Below, piece by piece: positions 16,382-27,503 of a DNA stretch of 60,135 nucleotides. The stretch is taken from contig JAGYJD010000009.1 of assembly GCA_018402365.1 (NCBI GenBank), positions 1 to 60,135 on the forward strand, given 5' to 3'. Position numbers and translations under genes: made by a program. The stretch comes from Candidatus Nanopelagicales bacterium. GTDB taxonomy: Bacteria > Actinomycetota > Actinomycetes > S36-B12 > UBA5976. The notes beneath the pieces were generated by a model. That model was not told the origin of the DNA, ran no database searches, and saw only the letters and a program-made list of their open reading frames with translations. Within the stretch, counting starts at the first letter, position 1. Each line of letters opens with the position of its first letter.

Positions 16382-16401
16382 TAGAATGATACTATTCTAG
16401 A
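16382..16401 (+). promoter_or_regulatory. Leaderless promoter with palindromic operator for the XRE gene
   Basis: TAGAAT and ATTCTA form a 6-bp inverted repeat around six bases (16382-16399). The -10 element TACTAT (16390-16395) lies inside it, exactly six bases before the GTG start at 16402. No Shine-Dalgarno is present, so the mRNA is probably leaderless. The palindrome is a likely autoregulatory site and sits in the divergent gap with rpsP. Confidence 0.5.
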
Positions 16402-16617
16402 GTGTTTTTAAACCTAGAAAGCCTCAGGTTGCGTGCGCGATTGACTCAAACCGAGGTAGCAGAACGAATGGGTGTGTCCCAAAGAAGAGTTTCTGCGATT
16501 GAAAACGGAGACGATATTCAATTATCAACTCTGCAGCGTTATCTCAGGGCTTTAGAAATGGACTTAGAAGCTTTTGCCTTGCATAAATCAAACAGACTAG
16601 AAATCAATTTAAATTAA
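16402..16617 (+). CDS. Small XRE-family transcriptional regulator
   Basis: The 71-residue protein is a bare Cro/C1 HTH domain: LRLRARLTQTEVAERMGVSQRRVSAIENG with helices 2 and 3 at about residues 17-36, then STLQRYLRALEMDLEAFAL. It is a lone plus-strand gene within a minus-strand run, between rpsP and ffh. Its stop overlaps the ffh stop by 3 bp, tail to tail. Similar antitoxin-type HTHs exist, but no toxin is adjacent. Autorepression through the promoter palindrome is likely. Confidence 0.85.
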   Translation: MFLNLESLRLRARLTQTEVAERMGVSQRRVSAIENGDDIQLSTLQRYLRALEMDLEAFALHKSNRLEINLN

Positions 16618-18080
16618 AGCTTAAAACCCGAACCATATTCTTCTTTAGGGGTTTGGATTCCCTTTTCTTCTAAAGCGCGCTTGGCTGGATTACCACTTTT
16701 TCTGGCACCTTTTTTAGGTTTTTGTTTTTGAGATTTTTGTTTTGAAAAACCACTATTTGGCACGCCAGGAATGCTGCCAGTGGTTTGGGCCCTGCGCATT
16801 AATTTTTGAGCTTCACTAAATCTTTTTATAAGGTTGTTTACTTCACTTACCTCAACACCAGCACCTTGCGCGATTTTTGCTCTGCGATTGCCATCTAATA
16901 ATTTTGGATCTTTACGCTCTTCGGGTTTCATTGATTGAATTATTGCTTCAGTGCGAACTAATTCTTTATCATCTATAGCTTCAATTTGTTTTTTAGCTTG
17001 CGCCATTCCTGGCATCATGGTGAGCATTTTTGAAAGGGAGCCCATATTTTTTAAGCCTTGCAATTGCTCCAGAAAATCTTCTAAAGTGAATTCTTCACCG
17101 CTTGAAATTTTTTGGGCAAAGCGTTCTTGTTGACTAGTGTCAAATGCTCTTTCAGCTTGCTCGATTAATGAGAGCACATCCCCCATGTCAAGAATACGAT
17201 TTGCTAAACGGTCAGGGTGAAATAAATCAAAATCATCTAATTTTTCACCAGTTGAAGCATAAAAAATAGGAAGTTTTGTAGTTTCGACTAACGATAAAGC
17301 TGCACCACCACGAGCATCACCATCTAGCTTGGTTAAGACAATTCCATCAAATCCAACTTTGTTTAAAAATTGTTCAGCAGTATTGACAGAATCTTGACCA
17401 ATCATCGCGTCAATAACCAAAAAGGTTTCATCTGGATTTACTGCTTTTTTAATAGCATGCGCTTGCTGGGTTAAGTCATCATCAATAGCTAAGCGACCAG
17501 CAGTATCAATAATCACGATATCGTGCAAACTTTTTTTAGCTTCATCGATCGCTCGCTTTGAAACACTAACTGGATCGCCAACGCCATTGCCGGGCTCGGG
17601 CGCAAAAACTGGAACCTGGGCTTGCTCGCCCACAATCTTTAATTGATCAACCGCATTAGGGCGTTGTAGATCGGCTGCTACCAACAAAGGAGTGTGACCT
17701 TCGCGAGCAAAATGCTTTGCCAGCTTTCCCGCCAAAGTGGTTTTACCAGCACCTTGCAAACCCAGCAGCATAAATACAGTTGGGGGATTTTTAGCAAAAC
17801 GAGGGCGTCTGGTCTCTGATCCCAGAATTCTCATTAATTCAGCGTGGACAATCTTGGTGACCTGTTGTCCTGGATTTATTGATTTAGAAACACTCTCGCC
17901 AATGGCTTGTTCGCGGATTCTGCCTACAAAATCAGTGGCAACTGGGAGTGCGACATCGCCCTCAAGTAGCGCGATTCGGATTTCAGCTAAGGCCTCATCG
18001 ATATCAGCTTCACTCAAGCGACCTTTGCCGCGAAGGTTCTTTAGGGTGTTATTGAGTTTTTCAGAGAGCTGAGCGAACAT
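16614..18080 (-). CDS. ffh: Signal recognition particle protein Ffh
   Basis: Ffh binds signal sequences with 4.5S RNA and docks at FtsY. From the ATG at 18080 it is 488 residues. The N domain begins MFAQLSEKLNNTLKNLRGKG. The GTPase domain shows GLQGAGKTTLAGKLA, DTAGRL and TKLDGDARGGAALS. The Met-rich M domain has KMLTMMPGMAQAKKQ and RRAKIAQGAG. A TTG at 18098 would add six residues but is not family-like. It overlaps the end of glnD by 20 bp. The C-terminus is lysine-rich. Confidence 0.97.
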   Translation of the reverse strand: MFAQLSEKLNNTLKNLRGKGRLSEADIDEALAEIRIALLEGDVALPVATDFVGRIREQAIGESVSKSINPGQQVTKIVHAELMRILGSETRRPRFAKNPPTVFMLLGLQGAGKTTLAGKLAKHFAREGHTPLLVAADLQRPNAVDQLKIVGEQAQVPVFAPEPGNGVGDPVSVSKRAIDEAKKSLHDIVIIDTAGRLAIDDDLTQQAHAIKKAVNPDETFLVIDAMIGQDSVNTAEQFLNKVGFDGIVLTKLDGDARGGAALSLVETTKLPIFYASTGEKLDDFDLFHPDRLANRILDMGDVLSLIEQAERAFDTSQQERFAQKISSGEEFTLEDFLEQLQGLKNMGSLSKMLTMMPGMAQAKKQIEAIDDKELVRTEAIIQSMKPEERKDPKLLDGNRRAKIAQGAGVEVSEVNNLIKRFSEAQKLMRRAQTTGSIPGVPNSGFSKQKSQKQKPKKGARKSGNPAKRALEEKGIQTPKEEYGSGFKL

Positions 18081-20355
18081 GAGTACAAGCGTAGTCAAGT
18101 GCCTCGATTAACTCTGCTACCCGCTGGGGGCGTAACTTCTCACCATTTTGCTCTGTTAAATAAAAAACATCTATGGCTTCAGAGCCTAATGTTTGAACAA
18201 TGGTTGCCTGAATCACGATATCTTTTTGACTAATGACTTGAGCCAAAGTTGCCAGTAATCCCACTCGGTCATGGGTACGAACCTCTAGCAAAGTTTGATC
18301 AATTTGAATATCTCTAATTTCGTCTATCCGTGTTTGGCTTAATTCAGGGTTTATTCTTTGATAGCTAGCTCGGCTTTCGAGCTTTTCAAAAGTATCCATA
18401 CTTCCGCTTAATGAATTTCTGATATCTGCTTCAATAATTTTAATATCAGGTAAGTCTCCGTAAACTGGATTAACTTGCCAAATAGTAATGGCTTTATTGT
18501 TTATTGTTTTAGTTTTAGCTGATCTAATTTCTAAGTGATTGAGAGATAGCGCAGCAGCTATTTTTGATAAGAGACCATTTTGATCGTTAACTGCGACTGT
18601 AATTTGAGTACTAACACCTTGATTTTTAATGTCTACAAATAAATCAGTCTCACTTTGAAGATTTAGTTCTTCATCAAAAATAACGCTTGTAGGTTGCACC
18701 TGTTGATCGGGAGTCAGTTGTAATTTTACTTTTTCATACAATTGAGTAATTAAGTTATTGCGCCATTGAGTATTTACTAAAGGCCCTGTCGCTGCTGCAT
18801 CAGAAAGCGTAAGTGCATAAAGCAGCTCTAAAAAATCAGAGTTCTCAACTTTAATTTTTACAAATTCAATAGTGGCGGGGTCTTGCAAATCTCTCTTGGT
18901 TGCAATCTCAGCTAATAGCAAGTGGTGCTGAATCAACTTGATAACTATTGCAGTGTCTATTTGATTAAAACCAAGATCTGTCAATACCTCGAGCGCTAAC
19001 TCGACCCCTACTTCGGTGTGATCACGCGCTTCACCCTTACCTATATCGTGAAGTAGACAGGCAATAAAAAGTAAGTCAGGTCTTGCCACATCTCTACTGT
19101 GCGTGGTGGAACTTACAACTGTTTCTAATAAATGCCGATCTACAGTCCAAATGTGCACTGGGCTCGATTGCGGAAGACTTCTTACTCTTTGCCAAATTGG
19201 TAAAAATTTTTCAATCAACCCGTTTTCATCTAAAGAGTCCCAAATTGGAATTAACGACTTACCGCTACCCAAGAGAGAGATTAGGGAATTTTGAGCGTTT
19301 TGATTTAAAGGAAAGTTGAAGTCGGCAATTTCAGCTTTAAATCTATCTAAGGTAAAAGGGGCAAAGATCAAACCAGCTTGGGCAGTTGCGGCGGCGGCCC
19401 TGAGTAATAAATTTGGATCAGCTTTTACATTTACTTCTTTCGCGAGCAACACTTCATTGTCTTGCACCACGACTCCATCAGCTAAGGGCGTGCGCTGTGG
19501 CTTAAGTCTTTTCAAGAGGCCGCTTGCGGCTTGGCTGGCCTCAACTCGATGCCAGGTTAAATCAGAAAGGTGAGCGATGGACTTAGCCGCTGCTGCCACA
19601 TCTCGCAATAAGAATTCCGAATTACGGTATCCCAATAGCTTTGCAATTTCTGGCTGTTCTTGCCTAATTAATACGTCGTTCTTTGAATTTGTTACTTGAT
19701 GTAATGCATCTCTTACCTGCAATAAAACTTCTTTACATTCAAATAGTACTTTTCTATCCACATCTGTGATCCAACTAGCGGCGATCGCATTTAGAATTAC
19801 AACTTCTCGCAATCCCCCGTAACTCTCTTTTAGATTTGGTTCAATTAAGTGAGAGAGTTGGCCGAAATTAAGGATTCTTTTTTCAACAGTTGCTTTTAAT
19901 TCAGGCAAGCGTTTCTTGCTCATCGATCGCCAATCTGTCAAAGTCAAGGAGGTAAGTTTTTGAATTAAGTTATCGTTTCCCGCTACACATCGAGCATCAA
20001 GCAATCCCATAAAAACAGCCAAATCATTTGCTGCCATATTTCGTGATTCTGAGATTGTCCTTACTGAATGATCGAGCTTGATATTTTCATCCCAGATCGG
20101 GTACCAAATTGCTTCAGCAATCTTTTTTATCTCTACTCCATTTTCATGAAGTAGCAGTAAATCTAAATCACTACCTAGCGTTAACTCAGACCTTCCGTAT
20201 CCACCGATAGCAACAAGGGCATATTTCTGAGAGTCTTTTTTGACAACATTGGCAAATAGATCTTTTAGCCAGCGATCTGTTTCTTGGGCTAACGCCAAAC
20301 GACGCGCTCTACCAATTGGTAGAGCGCGCGCATTTGTGCGAGCTATTTGGCTCAT
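18061..20355 (-). CDS. glnD: PII uridylyltransferase / uridylyl-removing enzyme
   Basis: GlnD modifies the PII protein in response to glutamine. Domains in order: nucleotidyltransferase with AIGGYGRSELTLGSDLDLLLLH, a helical GlnE-like region, an HD domain with FIACLLHDIGKGEARDHTEVG, and two C-terminal ACT domains (TVAVNDQNGLLSKIAAAL and VRTHDRVGLLATLAQVI). ATG 20355 follows the glnK stop by 4 bp and is preferred. An upstream ATG (20409) inside glnK is possible. It is the third gene of amtB-glnK-glnD. Confidence 0.95.
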   Translation of the reverse strand: MSQIARTNARALPIGRARRLALAQETDRWLKDLFANVVKKDSQKYALVAIGGYGRSELTLGSDLDLLLLHENGVEIKKIAEAIWYPIWDENIKLDHSVRTISESRNMAANDLAVFMGLLDARCVAGNDNLIQKLTSLTLTDWRSMSKKRLPELKATVEKRILNFGQLSHLIEPNLKESYGGLREVVILNAIAASWITDVDRKVLFECKEVLLQVRDALHQVTNSKNDVLIRQEQPEIAKLLGYRNSEFLLRDVAAAAKSIAHLSDLTWHRVEASQAASGLLKRLKPQRTPLADGVVVQDNEVLLAKEVNVKADPNLLLRAAAATAQAGLIFAPFTLDRFKAEIADFNFPLNQNAQNSLISLLGSGKSLIPIWDSLDENGLIEKFLPIWQRVRSLPQSSPVHIWTVDRHLLETVVSSTTHSRDVARPDLLFIACLLHDIGKGEARDHTEVGVELALEVLTDLGFNQIDTAIVIKLIQHHLLLAEIATKRDLQDPATIEFVKIKVENSDFLELLYALTLSDAAATGPLVNTQWRNNLITQLYEKVKLQLTPDQQVQPTSVIFDEELNLQSETDLFVDIKNQGVSTQITVAVNDQNGLLSKIAAALSLNHLEIRSAKTKTINNKAITIWQVNPVYGDLPDIKIIEADIRNSLSGSMDTFEKLESRASYQRINPELSQTRIDEIRDIQIDQTLLEVRTHDRVGLLATLAQVISQKDIVIQATIVQTLGSEAIDVFYLTEQNGEKLRPQRVAELIEALDYACTHVRSAL

Positions 20356-20359
20356 TTGA

Positions 20360-21993
<1,634 letters not shown>

Positions 21994-22095
21994 GAACCCA
22001 TCCCCTCTAAATAAGTTAAATTTCGCGCCATTGCGAAGAAGTACTCGAACTATCTACTAGTGATGTAAACCCTGATAGCAAAACTTGTTGCCATC

Positions 22096-22122
22096 GTGTA
22101 TCAATTGTCGGGTTTTTGTTAC
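22096..22122 (-). promoter_or_regulatory. GlnR-box-like element upstream of amtB
   Basis: Read on the minus strand: GTAAC, six bases, CCGAC, six bases, TACAC. Three AC dinucleotides are exactly 11 bp apart, the spacing of actinobacterial GlnR sites (gTnAC-n6-GaAAC). The first half-site is perfect, the others partial. The site is about 105-130 bp before the amtB start. Confidence 0.4.
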
Positions 22123-22129
22123 AAGTTGG

Positions 22130-23008
22130 TTAATTGAGAAGATCGCTCACAAAGTCAACGGGATCAAAAGCCTTTAAATCATCGATTTCTTCGCCCAAAC
22201 CAACAAATTTCACCGGAACCTGTAATTCTTGGGCTATCGCGACCACGATTCCACCTTTTGCCGAACCGTCTAGTTTAGTTAGCACTACCCCAGTAACTTC
22301 TACTGCTTCGGTAAATACCTTTGCCTGAATTAAACCATTTTGACCAGTAGTGGCATCAATAACTAGCAATACTTCGCTTAATGGGCTCTGTTTTTCTATA
22401 ACTCTTTTAATTTTGCCCAATTCATCCATTAAGCCAGCTTTGGTGTGAAGGCGCCCGGCCGTATCAACTACTAAAACATCTGCTGAAACTTCTTTCGCTT
22501 TTTGGGTAGCTTTAAAAGCCACGCTCGCTGGCTCTGCATTATCTTCACCGCGAACAAATTCCACCTTGGCTCGTTCGGCCCAAGTTTGAAGTTGATTTGC
22601 TGCGGCGGCTCTAAAGGTATCTGCTGCTGCTAACACTACTTTTTTACCCGCATGTGCAAATAGATTAGCAAGTTTTCCAACACTGGTAGTTTTTCCGGTG
22701 CCGTTTACCCCAACTATCAAAATTACATTCAGCTCACCTGGGTTGAATTGAATTGTGGTTGGTTTACCTTTAACTTGTAGAGTTTCAACTAATACTTCAC
22801 TTAAAATCTCTTTTGCCTGTGTGATTTCAGTTGCTTTTTTTATATTTTGGTGTTTCTTTAATTTTTCAATAATGGCTTTTGTGGTGGTTGGTCCCAAATC
22901 ACCAAGTATTAATGCATCGTGAATTTCTTGCCAAACTTCTTCTGTTAATTTTTCTCGCGAAAAGGCGTTTACTAATTTCTTACCAAAATCAAAATTAAAT
23001 AAGGCCAC
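22130..23008 (-). CDS. ftsY: Signal recognition particle receptor FtsY
   Basis: At 292 residues this is a minimal FtsY, lacking the long acidic A domain. N domain: FSREKLTEEVWQEIHDALILGDLG. G domain: ILIVGVNGTGKTTSVGKLAN is close to the usual GVNGVGKTT (here GVNGTGKTT), then AADTFRAAAANQLQTWAE, VVDTAGRLHTK and TKLDGSAKGGIV. The end FDPVDFVSDLLN is typical. It follows smc by 2 bp. Membrane targeting may rely on the short N-terminal basic/aromatic segment. Confidence 0.97.
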   Translation of the reverse strand: MALFNFDFGKKLVNAFSREKLTEEVWQEIHDALILGDLGPTTTKAIIEKLKKHQNIKKATEITQAKEILSEVLVETLQVKGKPTTIQFNPGELNVILIVGVNGTGKTTSVGKLANLFAHAGKKVVLAAADTFRAAAANQLQTWAERAKVEFVRGEDNAEPASVAFKATQKAKEVSADVLVVDTAGRLHTKAGLMDELGKIKRVIEKQSPLSEVLLVIDATTGQNGLIQAKVFTEAVEVTGVVLTKLDGSAKGGIVVAIAQELQVPVKFVGLGEEIDDLKAFDPVDFVSDLLN

Positions 23009-23010
23009 GA

Positions 23011-26000
23011 TTAAACGGGTTCATGCTCTCTGGCATCACGAATCCGCTGACTTACTACCGCTGAAACTCCGTCATTACGCATGCTGACCCCATAAAGTGC
23101 ATCGGCGATTTCCATGGTGCGTTTTTGGTGAGTAACAATAATTAATTGGCTTTTCTCTCTTAATTCTTCGTAAATCTGCAAGAGCCTTCCTAAGTTTACG
23201 TCATCTAGTGCTGCTTCAACCTCATCCAAAATATAAAACGGGCTTGGGCGGGCTTTAAATAGTGCAACTAAAAAGGCGACTGCAGCTAATGATTGCTCAC
23301 CGCCAGAGAGCAAGGTTAAGCGCTTAACCTTTTTGCCGGCAGGACTTGCTTCTACCTCCACACCTGCTTCACGTAAATTATGTGGGTCAGTGAGCACGAT
23401 CTTGCCTTTACCGCCAGGAAAAAGGCGGGGGAAAATATCTTCAAATTCTCGCGAAACATCTCGATAGGCTTCTAAGAAGATCTGTTGAACTCTTTGCTCA
23501 ACTTCACTAATTACGTCTAAAAGATCTTTTCGAGTTTTCTTTACATCTTCTAATTGCTCAGTCAAAAATTGGTTACGTTCTTCTAGCGCAGCAAATTCTT
23601 CTAAAGCCAAGGGGTTAACTCGGCCCAGTAGATTAAGTTGTTTTTCAGCTTGCTGCGCCCGTTTTTCTTGCTGTTCTCGCACATACGCGATCGGTTCAGC
23701 GGCAGGCAGTTGTGGATCGCGAGCTTCGCCCTCTTCTAAAAATTCAAAAACTGGCACCAATTGCTCTGGCCCATATTCGCGCTGCAAGGTTTCCGCGTCG
23801 ACCCCGTAATCCTCTAAGGCGCGATCTTCCATTTGTTCAATTCTTAATCTTTGTTCGGTTCTTGCCACTTCATCGCGATGCACCGAGTCAACCAAGCGGT
23901 CTAAGTCGGATCCCAGCGCGCGTAAACTTTTACGAACCTCTAGTAATTCTTCGTCCATCTGCTTTTGTTGCTTTTGCGCTTCATCGCGAGCAATTTCAGC
24001 TTTTGCTAAAGAACTCTCTAAGTAACTCAAAGCGGTATCGATTCCGATCAACACTGCACTAGCAGTAGCGGCAGCTCGGCGACGTTGCTCTCGTCTCTCT
24101 TGCGCCCGGATGCGAGCCGTCCGCTCAGTTTCAGCCTGGCGCTCTAATTGCATAGCTCGCTCCAGTACTGCTGAATGACGTTCTTCTGCGGTTCTGACAG
24201 CTAACTTTGCTTCGATTTCTAATTGTCGCTTTTCTTCGGCTTGCTTGATTAGTTCATCTCTTAAGGTTGGATCCAGCTCAGTTTCGCTGGGCGCACCCTC
24301 TGAGTTATTTAATCGATTTTCTAATTCACTCAGAACTCGTTCATCGTCAAGGCGGGCTAATTTTATTTCTTCTAAAAAATTCTCAAGTCTTTTGGTTTCA
24401 GCTTCTGCACTTCGCTTTTGTTCACCCAGCGCGCCAAGCTTTTCGGCAACTGCGGACATTTCGGCGTCAGAAGCATGTAGCAATGAAAGGGCAGCTTCAA
24501 CCTTTTCGTTAGTGCGGTTTCGGTCTTCTTTTGCGCCTTGTAACTGAAATTTGACTTGGTCTAGCTCTTTTGCAATTTCGTCTCTTTCGACTGCGGCAAC
24601 TTCTGCCTTTGCTTTCGCCTCGATCTTTGAGGTAGTGCGACCCGATCCACCAATAATGTAAGACGAAGAAACTGCATCGCCATCTCGAGTAACTGCTAAA
24701 AGTCTTGGGTGGTTTCTAACTGCTAATTGCGCATCTTGCAAATTTTCAACCAGTACAACTTCTTTTAACAAAACATTGAGTGCATTCGCTAACTCGTAGG
24801 GAGCACTAACTACATCAAGTGCGCTCCTTGCGAAATCAGGAACACTTGGTTTAGCTGATTGGTCCCCTAGGGCGTCTGCCAACAACATGGTGGCGCGACC
24901 TCGGTCATCACGCTTGAGCTTTTCAACCGCGCGAATTGCGGTTAACGAATCTTTTGCGGCAATCGCATTGGCAGCTCTGCCTAATCCGGTAGCGATAGCG
25001 GTTTCCCAGCCTTTTTCGATTCTGAGCAAAGTAGCTAAAGATCCAATTAAGGATTCATCCCCACTAGCCAACAACTCATCGGCGGCATCAATCTCTTCGT
25101 GGGCCGCCTGCGCCAAGGCTTCAGCTCTAGCAATTAGTCCTGCTTTTTGTCTTGAAACTTCTTGCATCTTCATTTCAAGATCAGCAACAATTTTTTCTTT
25201 TTCAGCTAACTCTTTTGCGACTGACTCGTATTGAGAATCTAAATTAGCTTCTCCAGTATTTAATCCAGCAATTTTTGTTTCTAAGGATAAATACTCTTGC
25301 TTGGCTAATTCAGCACGATCGGTAGCTTCGGCGATCTTTAAGCGAAGTCTCTCAGTTTCAGCATCGCGAGCCTCAATTCTCGATTTAGCTGCCATGATTT
25401 GTGAATTAAGACTGGCAATCCCGTCTTTGAAGTCAGCAGCACGTTGCTGGGCTGCTTGAAATCTTGTTTGCTCTTTGTTAAATGCTGTTTCTGAGCTTTC
25501 TCTCTGTGCAGTAATTTGAGCTAACTCACTTTTAACTCTATTTAATTCAACGTCTAAATCATTAGCTTGCTTTCTAACTTCTCGCGCTTCTGCCTCTAAG
25601 GCTTCAGGGTCTAAGGCAGAAACTTGATCTTGCTCATCTTCCTCAGCTAGTTTGGCCCTTTCCGAAGCGAGTGAACGTGAGCCTAAAAATCGCTCGCGTA
25701 AAGAAGCTAAATTAAACCAATCGGCTTGTGCATTGGAAAGTTTTGGGTTTGCTTGAGAAAGCAATACTTCTAATTCTGCTTCACGAGTTTTGTGTTTCGC
25801 AATTTCAGCTTCAACAATCGCTTGGCGCTCTTTTAGCGCAGTTTCATCAGCAACTTCTCGATCCATAGCTTCACGCATCTTTTTTAAATCATCCGCGAGT
25901 AAGCGTAATTTGGCATCACGCAAGTCGGCTTGAATAGTTTGCGCTTTTCGCGCCACATCTGCTTGCCGTGCTAATGGTTTTAGTTGTCTGCGTAATTCTG

Positions 26001-26586
26001 TTGTTAAGTCTTGTAATCTCAACATGTTTGCTTGAGTGGCTTCGAGTTTTCTCTCAGCTTTTTCTTTACGTTTGCGATGTTTCAGAACACCAGCGGCTTC
26101 TTCAATAAAACCTCTTCTACCCTCTGGGGTAGATAACAAAACTTGCTGTAATTGACCCTGCCCAACGATTACGTGCATCTCGCGGCCAATTCCAGAATCA
26201 CTTAAGAGTTCTTGTACATCTAAAAGTCGAGCTAAATTGCCATTAATGGCGTATTCACTTCCACCATTTCGAAATAGCGTGCGAGAAATTGTTACCTCTG
26301 CATACTCAATTGGTAAAGCGCCATCAGAGTTATCAATAGTTAGCACGACTTCAGCACGACCCAATGGGGCGCGACTAGTGGTTCCCGAGAAAATTACATC
26401 GTCCATCTTGCCGCCACGCAGTGATTTTGCGCCTTGTTCACCCATTACCCAAGCGATGGCATCAACCACATTGGATTTGCCAGAGCCATTCGGGCCAACT
26501 ACCGCGGTGATTCCCTCTTCGAAATTAAGCGTGGTGGCTGAAGCAAACGACTTAAAGCCTCGCAAAGTTAGGCTCTTTAAATGCAA
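23011..26586 (-). CDS. smc: Chromosome segregation ATPase SMC
   Basis: The 1191-residue SMC has Walker A GPNGSGKSNVVDAI (residues 31-44), a Q-loop/head segment, and coiled coils from about 170 to 500 and 680 to 1000. The hinge lies between them (GSLATLLRIEKGWETAIATGLG to FARSALDVVSAPYEL). The C-terminal head has signature LLSGGEQSLAAVAFLVALFKA and Walker B FYILDEVEAALDD. The hinge and both heads are complete. It condenses and segregates the chromosome with ScpAB, encoded elsewhere. Confidence 0.98.
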   Translation of the reverse strand: MHLKSLTLRGFKSFASATTLNFEEGITAVVGPNGSGKSNVVDAIAWVMGEQGAKSLRGGKMDDVIFSGTTSRAPLGRAEVVLTIDNSDGALPIEYAEVTISRTLFRNGGSEYAINGNLARLLDVQELLSDSGIGREMHVIVGQGQLQQVLLSTPEGRRGFIEEAAGVLKHRKRKEKAERKLEATQANMLRLQDLTTELRRQLKPLARQADVARKAQTIQADLRDAKLRLLADDLKKMREAMDREVADETALKERQAIVEAEIAKHKTREAELEVLLSQANPKLSNAQADWFNLASLRERFLGSRSLASERAKLAEEDEQDQVSALDPEALEAEAREVRKQANDLDVELNRVKSELAQITAQRESSETAFNKEQTRFQAAQQRAADFKDGIASLNSQIMAAKSRIEARDAETERLRLKIAEATDRAELAKQEYLSLETKIAGLNTGEANLDSQYESVAKELAEKEKIVADLEMKMQEVSRQKAGLIARAEALAQAAHEEIDAADELLASGDESLIGSLATLLRIEKGWETAIATGLGRAANAIAAKDSLTAIRAVEKLKRDDRGRATMLLADALGDQSAKPSVPDFARSALDVVSAPYELANALNVLLKEVVLVENLQDAQLAVRNHPRLLAVTRDGDAVSSSYIIGGSGRTTSKIEAKAKAEVAAVERDEIAKELDQVKFQLQGAKEDRNRTNEKVEAALSLLHASDAEMSAVAEKLGALGEQKRSAEAETKRLENFLEEIKLARLDDERVLSELENRLNNSEGAPSETELDPTLRDELIKQAEEKRQLEIEAKLAVRTAEERHSAVLERAMQLERQAETERTARIRAQERREQRRRAAATASAVLIGIDTALSYLESSLAKAEIARDEAQKQQKQMDEELLEVRKSLRALGSDLDRLVDSVHRDEVARTEQRLRIEQMEDRALEDYGVDAETLQREYGPEQLVPVFEFLEEGEARDPQLPAAEPIAYVREQQEKRAQQAEKQLNLLGRVNPLALEEFAALEERNQFLTEQLEDVKKTRKDLLDVISEVEQRVQQIFLEAYRDVSREFEDIFPRLFPGGKGKIVLTDPHNLREAGVEVEASPAGKKVKRLTLLSGGEQSLAAVAFLVALFKARPSPFYILDEVEAALDDVNLGRLLQIYEELREKSQLIIVTHQKRTMEIADALYGVSMRNDGVSAVVSQRIRDAREHEPV

Positions 26587-26628
26587 AGTCGCACTCCTAG
26601 AAAATGGAAATTGGTAGCGGTGCTAACT

Positions 26629-27501
26629 CTATCTAGCCGCTGTTTTTCTCTTTTGGCACTGAGGACAACGAGTGCTGCCGCGTCCTACCCCAAACGCCTC
26701 TCTAATTAACTTAGATTTACATCTGTAACACAACTGACCAGCTCGACCATAGGCGCGCAGACTCTGCTCAAAATATCCGCTCTCTCCATTCACATTTACA
26801 TAAAGTGCATCGAACGAAGTACCGCCATCGCGTAAAGCTTGTTTCATCACCTGTTGTAGAGCGGCAATCAGCTCTTGGTACTCAAGCTGGCTCACTTGGT
26901 CAGCGGGGGTTTTCCAATCTAATTTGGCATACCAAAGTGCCTCATCGGCGTAGATGTTTCCAACTCCGCTGATAATTTCTTGATTTAAAATGGCATTTTT
27001 TACACAAGTTTTTCGGCGTTGTAGCTCTTTTATCGTTTGGCTTTCATTAAATTCTTTTGCGAACAAATCTGGCTTTATCTTTTTAACCGAAACTGGAATG
27101 GGCTTTTGATTTAGATCAAAAATTACTGGCTCAATATTTATCCATCCAAAAGTGCGCTGGTCAGTAAAAATTAAATTTTGACTCAAGTTAGAGAACCCAA
27201 AAATTGCTCTTGAGTGATTCGGTCGCTTATCAGCGGTATTTTGAAACAAAAATTGCCCACTCATACCTAGGTGAGCTGAGAGTACCCAATCCTCATCCGC
27301 TAGCACCAACCACAAAAATTTACCGCGACGGCGAACGTCTTTGATAGTTCTTCCTATGAGTTGCTGGCTAAATTGCTTCTTTGTGCCTTTAAAATTTCTT
27401 AAAGTTCTACTATGAAAAGTCTCAACCTGAGAAATTGTCTTACCTATCAGCTGACTCGCTAAACCGCTGCGAACAACTTCAACTTCGGGTAATTCGGGCA
27501 T
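26629..27501 (-). CDS. mutM: Formamidopyrimidine-DNA glycosylase
   Basis: MutM (Fpg) removes 8-oxoguanine. The 290-residue protein starts PELPEVEVVRSGL with catalytic Pro2 and Glu3. It has the H2TH motif region (KNAILNQEIISGVGNIYADEALW) and a C-terminal zinc finger with CYRCKSKLIREAFGVGRGS and CPQCQKR. It lies 2 bp after rnc in the rnc-mutM-smc order typical of actinobacteria. Confidence 0.97.
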   Translation of the reverse strand: MPELPEVEVVRSGLASQLIGKTISQVETFHSRTLRNFKGTKKQFSQQLIGRTIKDVRRRGKFLWLVLADEDWVLSAHLGMSGQFLFQNTADKRPNHSRAIFGFSNLSQNLIFTDQRTFGWINIEPVIFDLNQKPIPVSVKKIKPDLFAKEFNESQTIKELQRRKTCVKNAILNQEIISGVGNIYADEALWYAKLDWKTPADQVSQLEYQELIAALQQVMKQALRDGGTSFDALYVNVNGESGYFEQSLRAYGRAGQLCYRCKSKLIREAFGVGRGSTRCPQCQKRKTAAR

Positions 27502-27503
27502 TT

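Noticed and set aside
18061-18098. TTG start for ffh at 18098
   Set aside because: The added residues MTTLVL are not Ffh-like and increase overlap with glnD; ATG 18080 gives the usual MFxxLSxxL start.
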